Assembly (NCBI GenBank): GCA_004555735.1
Contig: SFHH01000063.1
Span: forward strand, 1 to 14,153
DNA from: Acidaminococcus fermentans
GTDB lineage: Bacteria; Bacillota_C; Negativicutes; Acidaminococcales; Acidaminococcaceae
DNA length: 14,153 nucleotides
Direction: 5' to 3'
The notes below the pieces were generated by a model that saw only the letters and a program-made list of their open reading frames with translations, was not told where the DNA came from and searched no databases. Shown here one piece after another: positions 6,484-14,153 of this stretch. Both the position numbers and the translations under genes were made by a program. The stretch's first letter is position 1, and each line of letters begins with the position of its first letter.

Positions 6484-8790
6484 GTGGAAAAAAAAGAACG
6501 GACTCGCAGAAATAACAAGAAAATCGAATTCACCTTTAACCGGGAAGTCTTGGGCATCCTGCTGGCGGCTTTCGCCCTCTTCATGCTCTGCGCCCTGGCC
6601 GGGCTCCCCACAGGGAGTGCCGGGGATTACCTCAATAAGGTGCTGCGCTATGCGCTGGGGATGGGGGCCTTCCTCTTTCCCCTGTATGTGCTGGTGCTGG
6701 GCCTGGGGTATATCCTGAATCACGAGCATCTGCGGTTTTCCAAGAAGTTCTTTACGCTCCTGCTGTTCCTTGTTTCTGTCCTGAGCCTGTGGCATATGCA
6801 CAAGGTTCCGGAAGGAAAGGAACTGATCCCTGAGTATCTGATGACCGGTGGCGGCCTCCTGGGAGGCGCCATCGTGTTTGTTTTCACAAAGGCCGTCGGC
6901 CGGATCGGCTCTGGGATCATCCTGGTGACTTCTGCCCTTGTGTCCCTGGTCCTTTCCGGGAAATTCTCCTTGCGCAGTCCGCTGCTCACGGCCCAGGATG
7001 GGGTGAGAGAAGGCGCGGAGACCGTAGCCCAGAAATGGGAAGACTACCAGGAACGGCGGAAGAAACATCACGATTCTTTCTATGACCAGGAAAAAGATGA
7101 CGGCTATTACAACCGGAAACCGGAGCCGGAAAAGAAACCGACACTGGCAGAACGGCTGAAAGAGAAGGTGACGGCGGCCGGTACTGCGCCTCTCCTGAAA
7201 TTCCAGAAGGAACAGGTAGGGACGGGGGAACCGCCCCGGAAATTCACCATTACCACGGCGGACGATGCCCGGACTAAAGAGGACCCCCAGTGGGAAGCCC
7301 AGACAGCCCAGCTGGAGAATGCAGAAACGGGGGAAGTCATTCCCTACGAATTCCCTCCTCTGGATCTTTTGAACCGGGATAAACCGGTGAACAAGAAGAA
7401 TTTCCAGGCAGAGATCGAAGCCCAGGGAGGGACCATCGAACAGACCCTCCATGATTTCGGAGTCAATGCCACCCTGGTGAACGTGACCAAGGGACCGTCG
7501 GTGACCCGGTATGAATTGGAACCGGCCCCCGGGGTCAAAGTGAACAAGATCCAGAACCTGTCAGAAGACATTGCCCTGAAGCTGGCAGTTTCCAGCGTCC
7601 GGATCGAACCCATCCCAGGGAAAGCGGCCATCGGCATCGAAGTCCCCTCCAAGACATCGGAACCGGTTTCTTTCCGTTCCATCGTGGACTGTCCGGAAGT
7701 GAAGAATGCCAAGGGCAAGCTCTGCATCGGTCTGGGGAAGGACATCTCCGGCCATGTGGTGGTAGCGGATCTTTCCAAGATGCCCCATCTGCTCATCGCC
7801 GGATCCACCGGTTCCGGGAAAAGCGTATGCATCAACACCATCATCTGCAGCCTGCTGTACAAAGCGGCTCCGGATGAAGTGAAATTGATCCTGGTAGATC
7901 CGAAAGTGGTGGAACTGACCAATTACAATGGCATCCCCCATCTGCTGACCCCTGTTGTCACCGGGCCCAAACAGGCTGCTTCCGCCCTCCACTGGGCGGT
8001 GGTGGAAATGGAACGGCGCTACAGTCTCTTTGCCAAGACCCAGGTGCGGAAGATCGACGATTACAATGCCCTGGTCCAGCCCGGGGAGAAACTGCCCTTC
8101 ATCGTGGTCATCATCGACGAATTATCCGATTTGATGATGGTAGCGGCGGTGGACGTGGAAGATGCTATCCTCCGGCTGGCCCAGAAGGCCCGTGCGGCCG
8201 GGATCCACCTGATCCTGGCTACCCAGCGGCCGTCGGTGGACGTACTCACCGGGACCATCAAAGCCAATATCCCCTCTCGGATTGCCTTTGCCGTATCCAG
8301 CCAGATCGACAGCCGGACCATCCTGGATGCCAGCGGAGCGGAAAAACTCCTGGGCAGGGGGGATATGCTGTTCTTCCCTACGGGAGCCAACAAGCCCATC
8401 CGTGTCCAGGGAGCGTATATCGCAGACGACGAATTGAACCGGGTGGTAGATTTCATCAAGGCAGAAGCCATCCCCACGTCCTATACTCAGGAAGTGACCA
8501 CTCAGCAGCTCAATGGAGCGGATGAGGAGAAGAAGGAAGAAGGCAGCGAAGAGGATGAACTGTTCCAGGATGCCGTGGAACTGGTCATGGCCACCCAGCA
8601 GGCTTCCTCTTCTATGCTCCAGCGAAAGTTCCGGATCGGCTATACAAGGGCTGCCCGGCTGGTGGATGCTATGGAAGAAAAGGGCATCGTAGGGCCGGCG
8701 GACGGCAGCAAACCCAGGCCGCTCCTTATGAGCCCTACCACCATCAAGGAGAAGTTCTTCACCAAAGGACTGAAGCAGGAGGGAGTCTGA
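6484..8790 (+). CDS. ftsK: DNA translocase FtsK/SpoIIIE
   Basis: Predicted 768-residue septal DNA pump that clears chromosome DNA from the closing division site. GTG 6484 is chosen because GGAAGGG (6471-6477) lies six bases upstream. Domains in order: a basic N-terminus; four or five membrane segments (about 22-41, 57-77, 88-104, 120-157); a charged linker to about residue 270, short compared with E. coli FtsK; the alpha/beta motor; and a C-terminal winged-helix gamma domain (about 693-765) that in this family reads polar DNA motifs. Walker A is AGSTGSGKS (439-447) and Walker B is VVIIDE with D545 and E546. GIHLILATQRPSVDVLTG-type sequence follows, as expected. The protein looks intact. It starts 35 bases after rnj with no promoter or terminator visible between them. 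Confidence 0.96.
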   Translation: MEKKERTRRNNKKIEFTFNREVLGILLAAFALFMLCALAGLPTGSAGDYLNKVLRYALGMGAFLFPLYVLVLGLGYILNHEHLRFSKKFFTLLLFLVSVLSLWHMHKVPEGKELIPEYLMTGGGLLGGAIVFVFTKAVGRIGSGIILVTSALVSLVLSGKFSLRSPLLTAQDGVREGAETVAQKWEDYQERRKKHHDSFYDQEKDDGYYNRKPEPEKKPTLAERLKEKVTAAGTAPLLKFQKEQVGTGEPPRKFTITTADDARTKEDPQWEAQTAQLENAETGEVIPYEFPPLDLLNRDKPVNKKNFQAEIEAQGGTIEQTLHDFGVNATLVNVTKGPSVTRYELEPAPGVKVNKIQNLSEDIALKLAVSSVRIEPIPGKAAIGIEVPSKTSEPVSFRSIVDCPEVKNAKGKLCIGLGKDISGHVVVADLSKMPHLLIAGSTGSGKSVCINTIICSLLYKAAPDEVKLILVDPKVVELTNYNGIPHLLTPVVTGPKQAASALHWAVVEMERRYSLFAKTQVRKIDDYNALVQPGEKLPFIVVIIDELSDLMMVAAVDVEDAILRLAQKARAAGIHLILATQRPSVDVLTGTIKANIPSRIAFAVSSQIDSRTILDASGAEKLLGRGDMLFFPTGANKPIRVQGAYIADDELNRVVDFIKAEAIPTSYTQEVTTQQLNGADEEKKEEGSEEDELFQDAVELVMATQQASSSMLQRKFRIGYTRAARLVDAMEEKGIVGPADGSKPRPLLMSPTTIKEKFFTKGLKQEGV

Positions 8791-8856
8791 AGCCGGAAGG
8801 CCGGGATTCCCTGGCTGGCACGATCGATACCCACCGCCTAAGAAAGAGGACGAACC

Positions 8857-10284
8857 ATGAAAAATAAAATTGGAAGCTATTTACGGCAGCACCGGGAAAA
8901 CCGGAAGCTGACCCTGCAGCAGGCTGCGGAAGAGACCGGCATCCGGGAACCTTATCTGGCTGCCTTGGAGGAGGGAGATTTCCACAAGATCCCAGGGGAT
9001 GTATTTATCCGGGGTTTCCTCCGCAATTATGGGAACTATCTGGGGCTGGACGGCAACGGACTGGTGGAGGCATACCGGACCGGAAGCGAACCGGAAAAAA
9101 TCCTGAAGGCAGTGGAGGAATCTATTCCTTCTCCGTCTCCCAGCACGGACACCCTGATCCTCCGCCGGGAACCTGCTGCCCCGGCAGTTCCGGCGAAACA
9201 AGCGGTTTCTCCCTCAGAAGCGGGTGGGGAACCTTTCGATAAGGTGACGGCCCTGAAACAGATGGAACCAGTGGGCCATGGAGCAGCCCACCGGCCGAAC
9301 CAGGACAAAGTCCCAGCCGCCAGGCAGGAACCTGCTGCTGAAAAGGCGTCCATGGATGCGACCCGGATCATGGCACCTGTAAGACCGTCCCTGGCTGGAG
9401 CCAAAGAAACTATCAAGACAGAGAAACTTGTACCTCCTCAGCAGAAAGTGCTGCCGACCGAGCAGCTGGACCAGGAGAAACAGGCGGCGAGCGGGAAAGC
9501 AAAGACACAGGCCCACCAGGATCAGCCGTCCCAGGGAGCACAGCCCAAAGGCAAGGAAGAGCCTTCGGATATCCCAAAAGAAAAGCCCTCTCACCTGCAG
9601 AAAGAAGGGCTGGAGTCAACGGAACAGGCCTTGGACCGGGAGCAAATGGAGGAAGTCCTGGATGCCGGAAAAGCTCACAAGGGAAGCTGGCTGGACCGGA
9701 TCCGGGATTTCATCGATGAGAATCTCTATGAAACCGTACCCGAGGATGAAGCGGGAGAAGAATTCGGTGCTACTTCCGCCGGGGATAGCAAGGCCCCCGC
9801 TTTCAGCTTCAAGGTATTCACCACGGTCTTTGTGGTCTGCCTGGCTGTTTTCACCCTCGTCATGGCCTATTTCGTCTTCGGCGGAAAGACTTCGCCGGAA
9901 CTGAAGACCACCAATACCATCACCGATGGGGTCAAATCCGACCATTCTTCGGAAAAAAGCGAGAAAAGTAAGAAGGAAACGGAAGCCGCAGCTCCCAAAA
10001 AAGAGGAAGAACCCAAGGGGGATACGAAGACCTTGGGCAAAGGCAGCGGGCTGACGGTGGTGGTCACCTATAAGAAGCCGGTCTGGACCCAGACCACCAT
10101 TGACGGCAGACAGGTGGAAGCGGCTACGGTGGCCAAAGGCTCTACCCGTACGTACAAAGGAGATAAGAGCGTTTCTGTCAATTTCGGCAGCATCCGGGAT
10201 GTGGTCATCACCGTCAACGGGAAAGAAGTGCCCTATGGTTCCAAAGAATGGGGCGTAGTGACTCGGACCTTCAAAGCGAAGTAA
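8857..10284 (+). CDS. rodZ: RodZ-like membrane protein: HTH, very long linker, one TM helix, DUF4115-like C-terminus
   Basis: Predicted 475-residue single-pass protein. AGAGGA (8845-8850) lies six bases before ATG 8857. Residues about 5-65 form an HTH of the RodZ type (IGSYLRQHRENRKLTLQQAA, then IREPYLAALEEGDF and VFIRGFLRNYGNYLGLD), which in RodZ binds MreB rather than acting mainly on DNA. A Pro/Gln/Lys/Glu-rich, probably disordered linker runs to about 290, broken by a likely amphipathic patch, GSWLDRIRDFIDENLYE. The transmembrane helix is at about 320-341. After a second charged stretch comes a beta-rich domain (about 397-475, GLTVVVTYKKPVW onward) of the DUF4115 type outside the membrane. 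Overall size exceeds E. coli RodZ (337) and B. subtilis YmfM (about 290), mainly because of the linker. The role is expected in cell shape and wall elongation. Confidence 0.88.
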   Translation: MKNKIGSYLRQHRENRKLTLQQAAEETGIREPYLAALEEGDFHKIPGDVFIRGFLRNYGNYLGLDGNGLVEAYRTGSEPEKILKAVEESIPSPSPSTDTLILRREPAAPAVPAKQAVSPSEAGGEPFDKVTALKQMEPVGHGAAHRPNQDKVPAARQEPAAEKASMDATRIMAPVRPSLAGAKETIKTEKLVPPQQKVLPTEQLDQEKQAASGKAKTQAHQDQPSQGAQPKGKEEPSDIPKEKPSHLQKEGLESTEQALDREQMEEVLDAGKAHKGSWLDRIRDFIDENLYETVPEDEAGEEFGATSAGDSKAPAFSFKVFTTVFVVCLAVFTLVMAYFVFGGKTSPELKTTNTITDGVKSDHSSEKSEKSKKETEAAAPKKEEEPKGDTKTLGKGSGLTVVVTYKKPVWTQTTIDGRQVEAATVAKGSTRTYKGDKSVSVNFGSIRDVVITVNGKEVPYGSKEWGVVTRTFKAK

Positions 10285-10291
10285 CGAGCAC

Positions 10292-10300
10292 AGGAAGGAG
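10292..10300 (+). promoter_or_regulatory. Ribosome binding site that sets TTG 10307 as the rimO start
   Basis: AGGAAGGAG lies six bases before TTG 10307, and the protein begins at the exact family N-terminus (MEIGVVSLGCPKN). This supports a TTG start. Confidence 0.75.
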
Positions 10301-10306
10301 AATATT

Positions 10307-11587
10307 TTGGAAATCGGAGTAGTCAGCCTGGGGTGTCCTAAGAACCTGGTGGATTCAGATCCCACCCATGCCGATGTGATCATCGTCAACACCTGCGGCT
10401 TCATTGAGAGTGCCAAGACAGAATCCATCAATACGATCCTGCAGATGGCCGAATACAAGAAGACGGATGCCCGCCGGAAACTGATCGTGACCGGCTGTCT
10501 GGGGCAGCGGTATGCGGATGAACTGTTTGCGGACCTGCCGGAAGTGGATGCCATCATCGGCACAGAATGTTATGATCAAATCGGCAGCGTCATCGACCGG
10601 GTGAAAGCGGGGGAACGTTTCACCTTGCTGAAGCCGCCGCAAAAATATACCCAGAGAGCCAAACGGGTGCTGGCCACCCCGCAGTACACGGCGTACCTGA
10701 AGATCGCGGAAGGCTGCAACAACCGCTGTTCCTACTGCGCCATCCCTAAGATCCGGGGACCGTACCGGAGCCGTCCCTATGAAGAGATCCTCCAGGAAGC
10801 GCGGGAACTGGTGAGCCAGGGTGTCCGGGAACTGATCCTGGTGGCCCAGGATACCACCCAGTACGGCATCGATCTGTACCACAGACTGCGGCTGGCAGAA
10901 CTGCTGCGGGATCTGGATACCCTGCCGGATCTGAAATGGATCCGGGTACTGTACTGCTATCCGGATTCCTTTACGGATGAATTGATCGAGACCATGGCCC
11001 AGTGCCGCAAAGTCTGCCACTATGTGGATCTGCCCCTCCAGCACGCCAGCAACAGCCTGCTCCATACCATGCATCGGCGGGATACCCGGGAACAGGTGGA
11101 AGCCCTTTTGGCCAAGCTGCGTGAAAGGATGCCGGATATCTGCCTGCGGACCACGTTCATCGTGGGTTTCCCAGGAGAAACGGATGAACAGTTCCAGGAG
11201 CTGCTGGATTTTGTCCAAAAAGAACGGTTTCAGTGTGCCGGGGTGTTCCCCTACAGCCAGGAAGACGGCACCGAAGCCGGGGCCATGCCCAACCAGATCC
11301 CGGACGAAGTGAAACAGGACCGGTACCATGCCCTGATGAGTCTCCAGGCGGAGATTTCCGAAGAAATCCAGCAGGAACGGGAAGGCCGTACCCTAGAAGT
11401 GCTCATCGAAGGCAAGGATGAGGAAGATCCCAACCTGGCCCTGGGGCGCAGCTATGCGGAAGCCCCGGACATCGACGGGAAGATTTATGTGGAAGAAGCG
11501 GCGGACCTCCAGCCTGGGGATTTTGTGAAAGTCAAGATCAGCCAGGGCTTCACCTACGAAGCTGTGGGACAGATCGTAAAGGAGTGA
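10307..11587 (+). CDS. rimO: Ribosomal protein uS12 methylthiotransferase RimO with an N-terminal gap of about 16 residues
   Basis: Predicted 426-residue radical-SAM enzyme that adds a methylthio group to an aspartate of ribosomal protein S12. The N-terminal MTTase domain keeps its three cluster cysteines: C10 in SLGCPKN, C30 in NTCGF and C64 in VTGCLGQ. The radical-SAM CxxxCxxC is C137, C141 and C144. Later motifs (AQDTTQYGIDLY, DLPLQHAS, TFIVGFPGET, FPYSQEDGT) and a C-terminal TRAM domain (about 360-426) are normal. The oddity is NLVDSDPTHADVIIVNTC: E. coli and Thermotoga RimO, as I recall them, have about 20 residues between the LVDS-equivalent and the AD before the second cysteine, whereas here only DPTH is present. 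Adding 16 residues would restore the usual length of about 442. The frame is intact, so it may be a real in-frame deletion or an assembly error. Activity is doubtful. Confidence 0.93.
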   Translation: MEIGVVSLGCPKNLVDSDPTHADVIIVNTCGFIESAKTESINTILQMAEYKKTDARRKLIVTGCLGQRYADELFADLPEVDAIIGTECYDQIGSVIDRVKAGERFTLLKPPQKYTQRAKRVLATPQYTAYLKIAEGCNNRCSYCAIPKIRGPYRSRPYEEILQEARELVSQGVRELILVAQDTTQYGIDLYHRLRLAELLRDLDTLPDLKWIRVLYCYPDSFTDELIETMAQCRKVCHYVDLPLQHASNSLLHTMHRRDTREQVEALLAKLRERMPDICLRTTFIVGFPGETDEQFQELLDFVQKERFQCAGVFPYSQEDGTEAGAMPNQIPDEVKQDRYHALMSLQAEISEEIQQEREGRTLEVLIEGKDEEDPNLALGRSYAEAPDIDGKIYVEEAADLQPGDFVKVKISQGFTYEAVGQIVKE

Positions 11588-11593
11588 TCAGCC

Positions 11594-12838
11594 GTGAACG
11601 TAGAAGTCATCAATACAGGTACGGAACTGCTGCTGGGGGATATTGTGAACACCAGCTTCCAGTACTTGTCCCGGACCCTGAACGATGCGGGTTTCAATGT
11701 GCTGTACCAGACCACCATCGGGGACAACGGGGACCGACTGCTGGAAGCCCTGTCCATTGCCCTGGAGCGGGCGGACATCATCATCACCACCGGGGGCCTG
11801 GGGCCCACCCGGGGAGACATCACCAAGGAAATGGTGGCCAGGAAACTCCATCTGCCCCTGGTGCCCAGCGCCTTCTGGCTGGATAAGCTGACCCGGTATT
11901 TTGCCGCCCGGCATGTGGTCATGACGGAAAACAACAAGAAACAGGCCATGATCCCGGAAGGGGCGGTGGTCTTCAACAATGATGTGGGAACGGCACCGGG
12001 AGTGGGTGTCTGGACCCCGGATCACAAACTGATTGTTATGCTGCCGGGCCCCCCGGCGGAAACCACCCATGTGTTCAGCCGGCAGGTGATGCCCTACCTG
12101 CGGAAGAGCTATGCAGCCCAGGGAATCATCCATTCCCGGGTGCTGCATCTGCGGGGACTGACGGAATCCATGGTGGCGGAAAAACTGGATGCCATCATCA
12201 TGGCTCAGACCAACCCCACCATCGCCCTGTACGCCCGCAAAGGGGAGATCATCATCCGCATCACGGCTAAGAACGATACCCTGGAAAAGGCGGAGGCCAT
12301 GAATTTGGCCATCGAAGAGAAGATCCGGGCCATCCTGGGACAGTATATCTATGGAGTAGATTACGAGACCCTTTCGGAAGCCCTGGGGAAACGGCTGAAA
12401 GAGAAGCACCTGACCATCGCCTTTGCCGAATCCTGCACCGGGGGCCTGGCATCCAGCCTGGTCACCGATATCCCCGGCAGCTCGGAATATCTCATGGGTT
12501 CGGTGGTCTCCTATACCAATGATGTGAAGCACCGGCTGCTGGGGGTGAAACAGGAAACCCTGGACACTTACACTGCCGTCAGCGAACAGACGGCCCGGGA
12601 AATGGCCCAGGGGATCCGGGAAAAGATCGGAACGGATCTGGGCATCAGCATCACCGGCATTGCCGGCCCCGGGGGCGGAACCCCCACCCAGCCTGTAGGT
12701 CTGGTGTACATCGGTGCAGCAGACAAAAACGGAACGAAAGTCCTGGAATGCCGGTTTAAGGCAGCCCGGACCACCATCAAACTCCGGGCGGCCATGAACG
12801 CACTGTCCCTGGCCATGGACCGGGTCAAAGCGCTGTAA
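11594..12838 (+). CDS. cinA: CinA: ADP-ribose pyrophosphatase / nicotinamide-nucleotide amidase
   Basis: Predicted 414-residue two-domain protein of usual CinA length. GTG 11594 follows AAAGGAG (11578-11584), which lies in the last codons of rimO; the gap between the genes is six bases, suggesting coupled translation. The N-terminal molybdopterin-binding-like (COG1058) domain shows NTGTELLLGD at the start, TTGGLGPTRGDIT (65-77) and LPGPPAE; in studied CinA proteins this part hydrolyses ADP-ribose. The C-terminal PncC domain begins about residue 265, with FAESCTGGLA around S280, GSVVSYTNDVKHRLLGV and GIAGPGGGTPTQPVG; it deamidates nicotinamide mononucleotide to recycle NAD. Both halves look complete. 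Many Bacillota have pgsA just before and recA just after cinA; neither is next to it here, so the link with competence seen elsewhere is not supported by this context. Confidence 0.95.
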   Translation: MNVEVINTGTELLLGDIVNTSFQYLSRTLNDAGFNVLYQTTIGDNGDRLLEALSIALERADIIITTGGLGPTRGDITKEMVARKLHLPLVPSAFWLDKLTRYFAARHVVMTENNKKQAMIPEGAVVFNNDVGTAPGVGVWTPDHKLIVMLPGPPAETTHVFSRQVMPYLRKSYAAQGIIHSRVLHLRGLTESMVAEKLDAIIMAQTNPTIALYARKGEIIIRITAKNDTLEKAEAMNLAIEEKIRAILGQYIYGVDYETLSEALGKRLKEKHLTIAFAESCTGGLASSLVTDIPGSSEYLMGSVVSYTNDVKHRLLGVKQETLDTYTAVSEQTAREMAQGIREKIGTDLGISITGIAGPGGGTPTQPVGLVYIGAADKNGTKVLECRFKAARTTIKLRAAMNALSLAMDRVKAL

Positions 12839-12851
12839 AACGGAACCTGGA

Positions 12852-12875
12852 GGGAGCACTCCGTGGGATGCTCCC
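12852..12875 (+). promoter_or_regulatory. Strong hairpin between cinA and the helicase gene
   Basis: GGGAGCA (12852-12858) pairs perfectly with TGCTCCC (12869-12875). Inside, TCC (12860-12862) can pair with GGA (12866-12868) next to one bulged C. Only CTTGC follows, with no T-run, so it is not a standard intrinsic terminator. It may be an RNA processing or stability element, or a control site for the helicase message. Confidence 0.5.
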
Positions 12876-12900
12876 CTTGCAATAGACTGAAGGAGAAATT

Positions 12901-14153
12901 ATGACAGAAACGTTACAAACAGAAAACACCCAGGAGATCACTTCTTTTGAAGATCTCCATCTGGATCGGAAGATCCTGGCTGCCCTGAAGGAAATGGGCT
13001 TCGAAGAACCTTCCCCCATCCAGAAAGGGGCCATCCCCCTGGCACTGGAAGGCGATGACCTGATCGGTCAGGCCCAGACGGGTACTGGGAAAACTGCCGC
13101 ATTCGGGATCCCTATCATCCAGAAGATCAATGAAAAAGATCGGCATATCCAGGCCCTGGTCATGAGCCCTACCCGGGAACTGTGCATCCAAGTGGCCGAT
13201 GAGATCAGCAAGATCGGACGGACCAAACGGGTCCGGGTGCTGCCGGTCTACGGTGGCCAGCCCATCGAACGGCAGATCCGCAGCCTGAAACGGGGCATCC
13301 AAGTGGTCATCGGGACGCCGGGCCGGCTCTTGGACCACATCCGCCGGGGCACTATCGATCTGGAATACGTGAATTTCCTGGTGCTGGACGAAGCCGATGA
13401 GATGCTGGATATGGGCTTTGTGGATGATATGGAAGACATCATCAAGAACGTGCCTCCGGAACGGCAGACCATGCTGTTTTCTGCCACCATGCCCCGTCCT
13501 ATTCTGAGCATCAGCAAAAAGTATATGCGGGCCCCCAAGGTGGTGGCCATCCACAAAGAAGTGGTGACGGCGCCTACTATCGACCAGTACTATTACGAGA
13601 CCCGGGACAAGGTGGACGGCCTGTGCCGGATCCTAGATACCACCGATGACTGCAAGATGATCATCTTCTGCCGGACCAAGAAAGGTGTAGATGAACTGGT
13701 CATCGCCCTGGCCACCCGAGGCTACGAAGCCGAAGGTCTCCATGGGGATCTGAGCCAGAACCAGCGGGACCGGGTCATGAAGAAATTCCGCAGCGGCCAG
13801 GTGGATATCTTGGTGGCCACGGATGTGGCGGCCAGAGGCTTGGACATCGATAACATCACCCATGTGGTGAACTTCGACGTGCCCAGTGACAGTGAAAGCT
13901 ATGTGCACCGGATCGGCCGGACCGGCCGTGCTGGGAATACCGGCGTGGCCCTGACCTTCATTACGCCCCGGGAATTCCGTCAGCTGAAACTGATCGAACG
14001 GAGCATCAAGACCAAGATCATCCGTGGCACCCTGCCCACAGATGCCAGTGTATTGGAACGGCAGCGGGAACAGATCGTTTCCAAGATGCAGACCATCCTG
14101 GAACAGGACCGGTATCAAGATTACTTGCCCATTGTGGAGACCCTGGAAAAAGA
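12901..14153 (+). CDS. DEAD-box ATP-dependent RNA helicase, 3' end missing
   Basis: The first 417 codons of a DEAD-box helicase are visible, open to the right edge. GAAGGAG lies five bases before ATG 12901. The core is complete and in order: Q motif (F16 with EPSPIQ near 36-41), motif I AQTGTGKT (58-65), Ia PTRELCIQ, Ib TPGRLLDH, II DEAD (163-166), III SAT (194-196), IV IIFCRTKKG, V LVATDVAARGLDI and VI HRIGRTGRAG (336-345). Such proteins use ATP to open short RNA duplexes in ribosome assembly and RNA decay. The sequence most resembles the DeaD/CshA group. The C-terminal part that would separate them (for example a DbpA-type RNA-binding domain) is beyond the window, so no symbol is given. In Bacillota, CshA works with RNase J-containing decay complexes, which fits sharing a transcript with rnj. 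Confidence 0.95.
   Translation, partial: MTETLQTENTQEITSFEDLHLDRKILAALKEMGFEEPSPIQKGAIPLALEGDDLIGQAQTGTGKTAAFGIPIIQKINEKDRHIQALVMSPTRELCIQVADEISKIGRTKRVRVLPVYGGQPIERQIRSLKRGIQVVIGTPGRLLDHIRRGTIDLEYVNFLVLDEADEMLDMGFVDDMEDIIKNVPPERQTMLFSATMPRPILSISKKYMRAPKVVAIHKEVVTAPTIDQYYYETRDKVDGLCRILDTTDDCKMIIFCRTKKGVDELVIALATRGYEAEGLHGDLSQNQRDRVMKKFRSGQVDILVATDVAARGLDIDNITHVVNFDVPSDSESYVHRIGRTGRAGNTGVALTFITPREFRQLKLIERSIKTKIIRGTLPTDASVLERQREQIVSKMQTILEQDRYQDYLPIVETLEK

Noticed and set aside
6325..7452. Open frame of 375 codons on the - strand across the rnj end and ftsK start
   Set aside because: It covers two clear + strand genes and shows no coherent domain or start signal.
8791..8856. Possible regulatory site between ftsK and rodZ
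   Set aside because: Only a weak five-pair hairpin and no -10/-35 pair were found; it reads as a plain intergenic gap with a ribosome binding site.
11588..12859. Open frame of about 420 codons on the - strand opposite cinA
   Set aside because: It is the antisense shadow of cinA, with the same His/Gly/Asp-rich composition and no family motif.
1..14153. Defence system, mobile element, CRISPR array or tRNA genes
   Set aside because: Every long + strand frame matches a chromosomal housekeeping or envelope family. No repeat array, transposase, integrase or tRNA-like fold was seen on either strand.

Overview
The window reads as ordinary chromosome from a Bacillota-type bacterium. RNase J, an Asp23-like domain and the ftsK-rodZ-rimO-cinA neighbourhood are typical of that phylum. 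The moderately high GC (clearly above 50% by eye, with many CGG Arg and GGC Gly codons) and an orphan TAXI-type binding lipoprotein would fit a diderm Negativicutes member such as Acidaminococcus or a relative. That assignment is an inference from gene content, not a database result. All ten recognisable genes lie on the + strand, and no tRNA, rRNA, CRISPR array, insertion sequence or phage gene was seen.

Left part (1-1499): the 3' end of a PHP-domain phosphoesterase gene, then a gene for an unusual protein that joins an N-terminal P-loop NTPase to a C-terminal Asp23/Gls24-like domain. Middle part (about 1555-4570): an extended -10 promoter followed by three closely packed genes for a UPF0104/LPG-synthase-type flippase-like membrane protein, an NAD-dependent sugar epimerase/dehydratase (ATGA overlap with the previous gene) and a TAXI-family solute-binding lipoprotein.

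Right part (4591-14153): a near-consensus sigma-70 promoter, a leader of about 150 nt with two good hairpins, and then rnj (RNase J, TTG start), ftsK, rodZ, rimO, cinA and a DEAD-box RNA helicase gene that runs off the window. Gaps are short and ribosome binding sites strong, so this looks like one long housekeeping transcript. It links RNA turnover and unwinding (RNase J, DEAD-box helicase), chromosome segregation and cell shape (FtsK, RodZ), ribosomal protein S12 modification (RimO) and NAD-cycle repair (CinA). No gene-free stretch exceeds about 205 bases.

I found no wholly new multi-gene system. The points most worth checking are an apparent in-frame loss of about 16 residues in the N-terminal domain of RimO, the P-loop/Asp23 fusion protein, and the structured leader of the RNase J gene, which could be an autoregulatory element.
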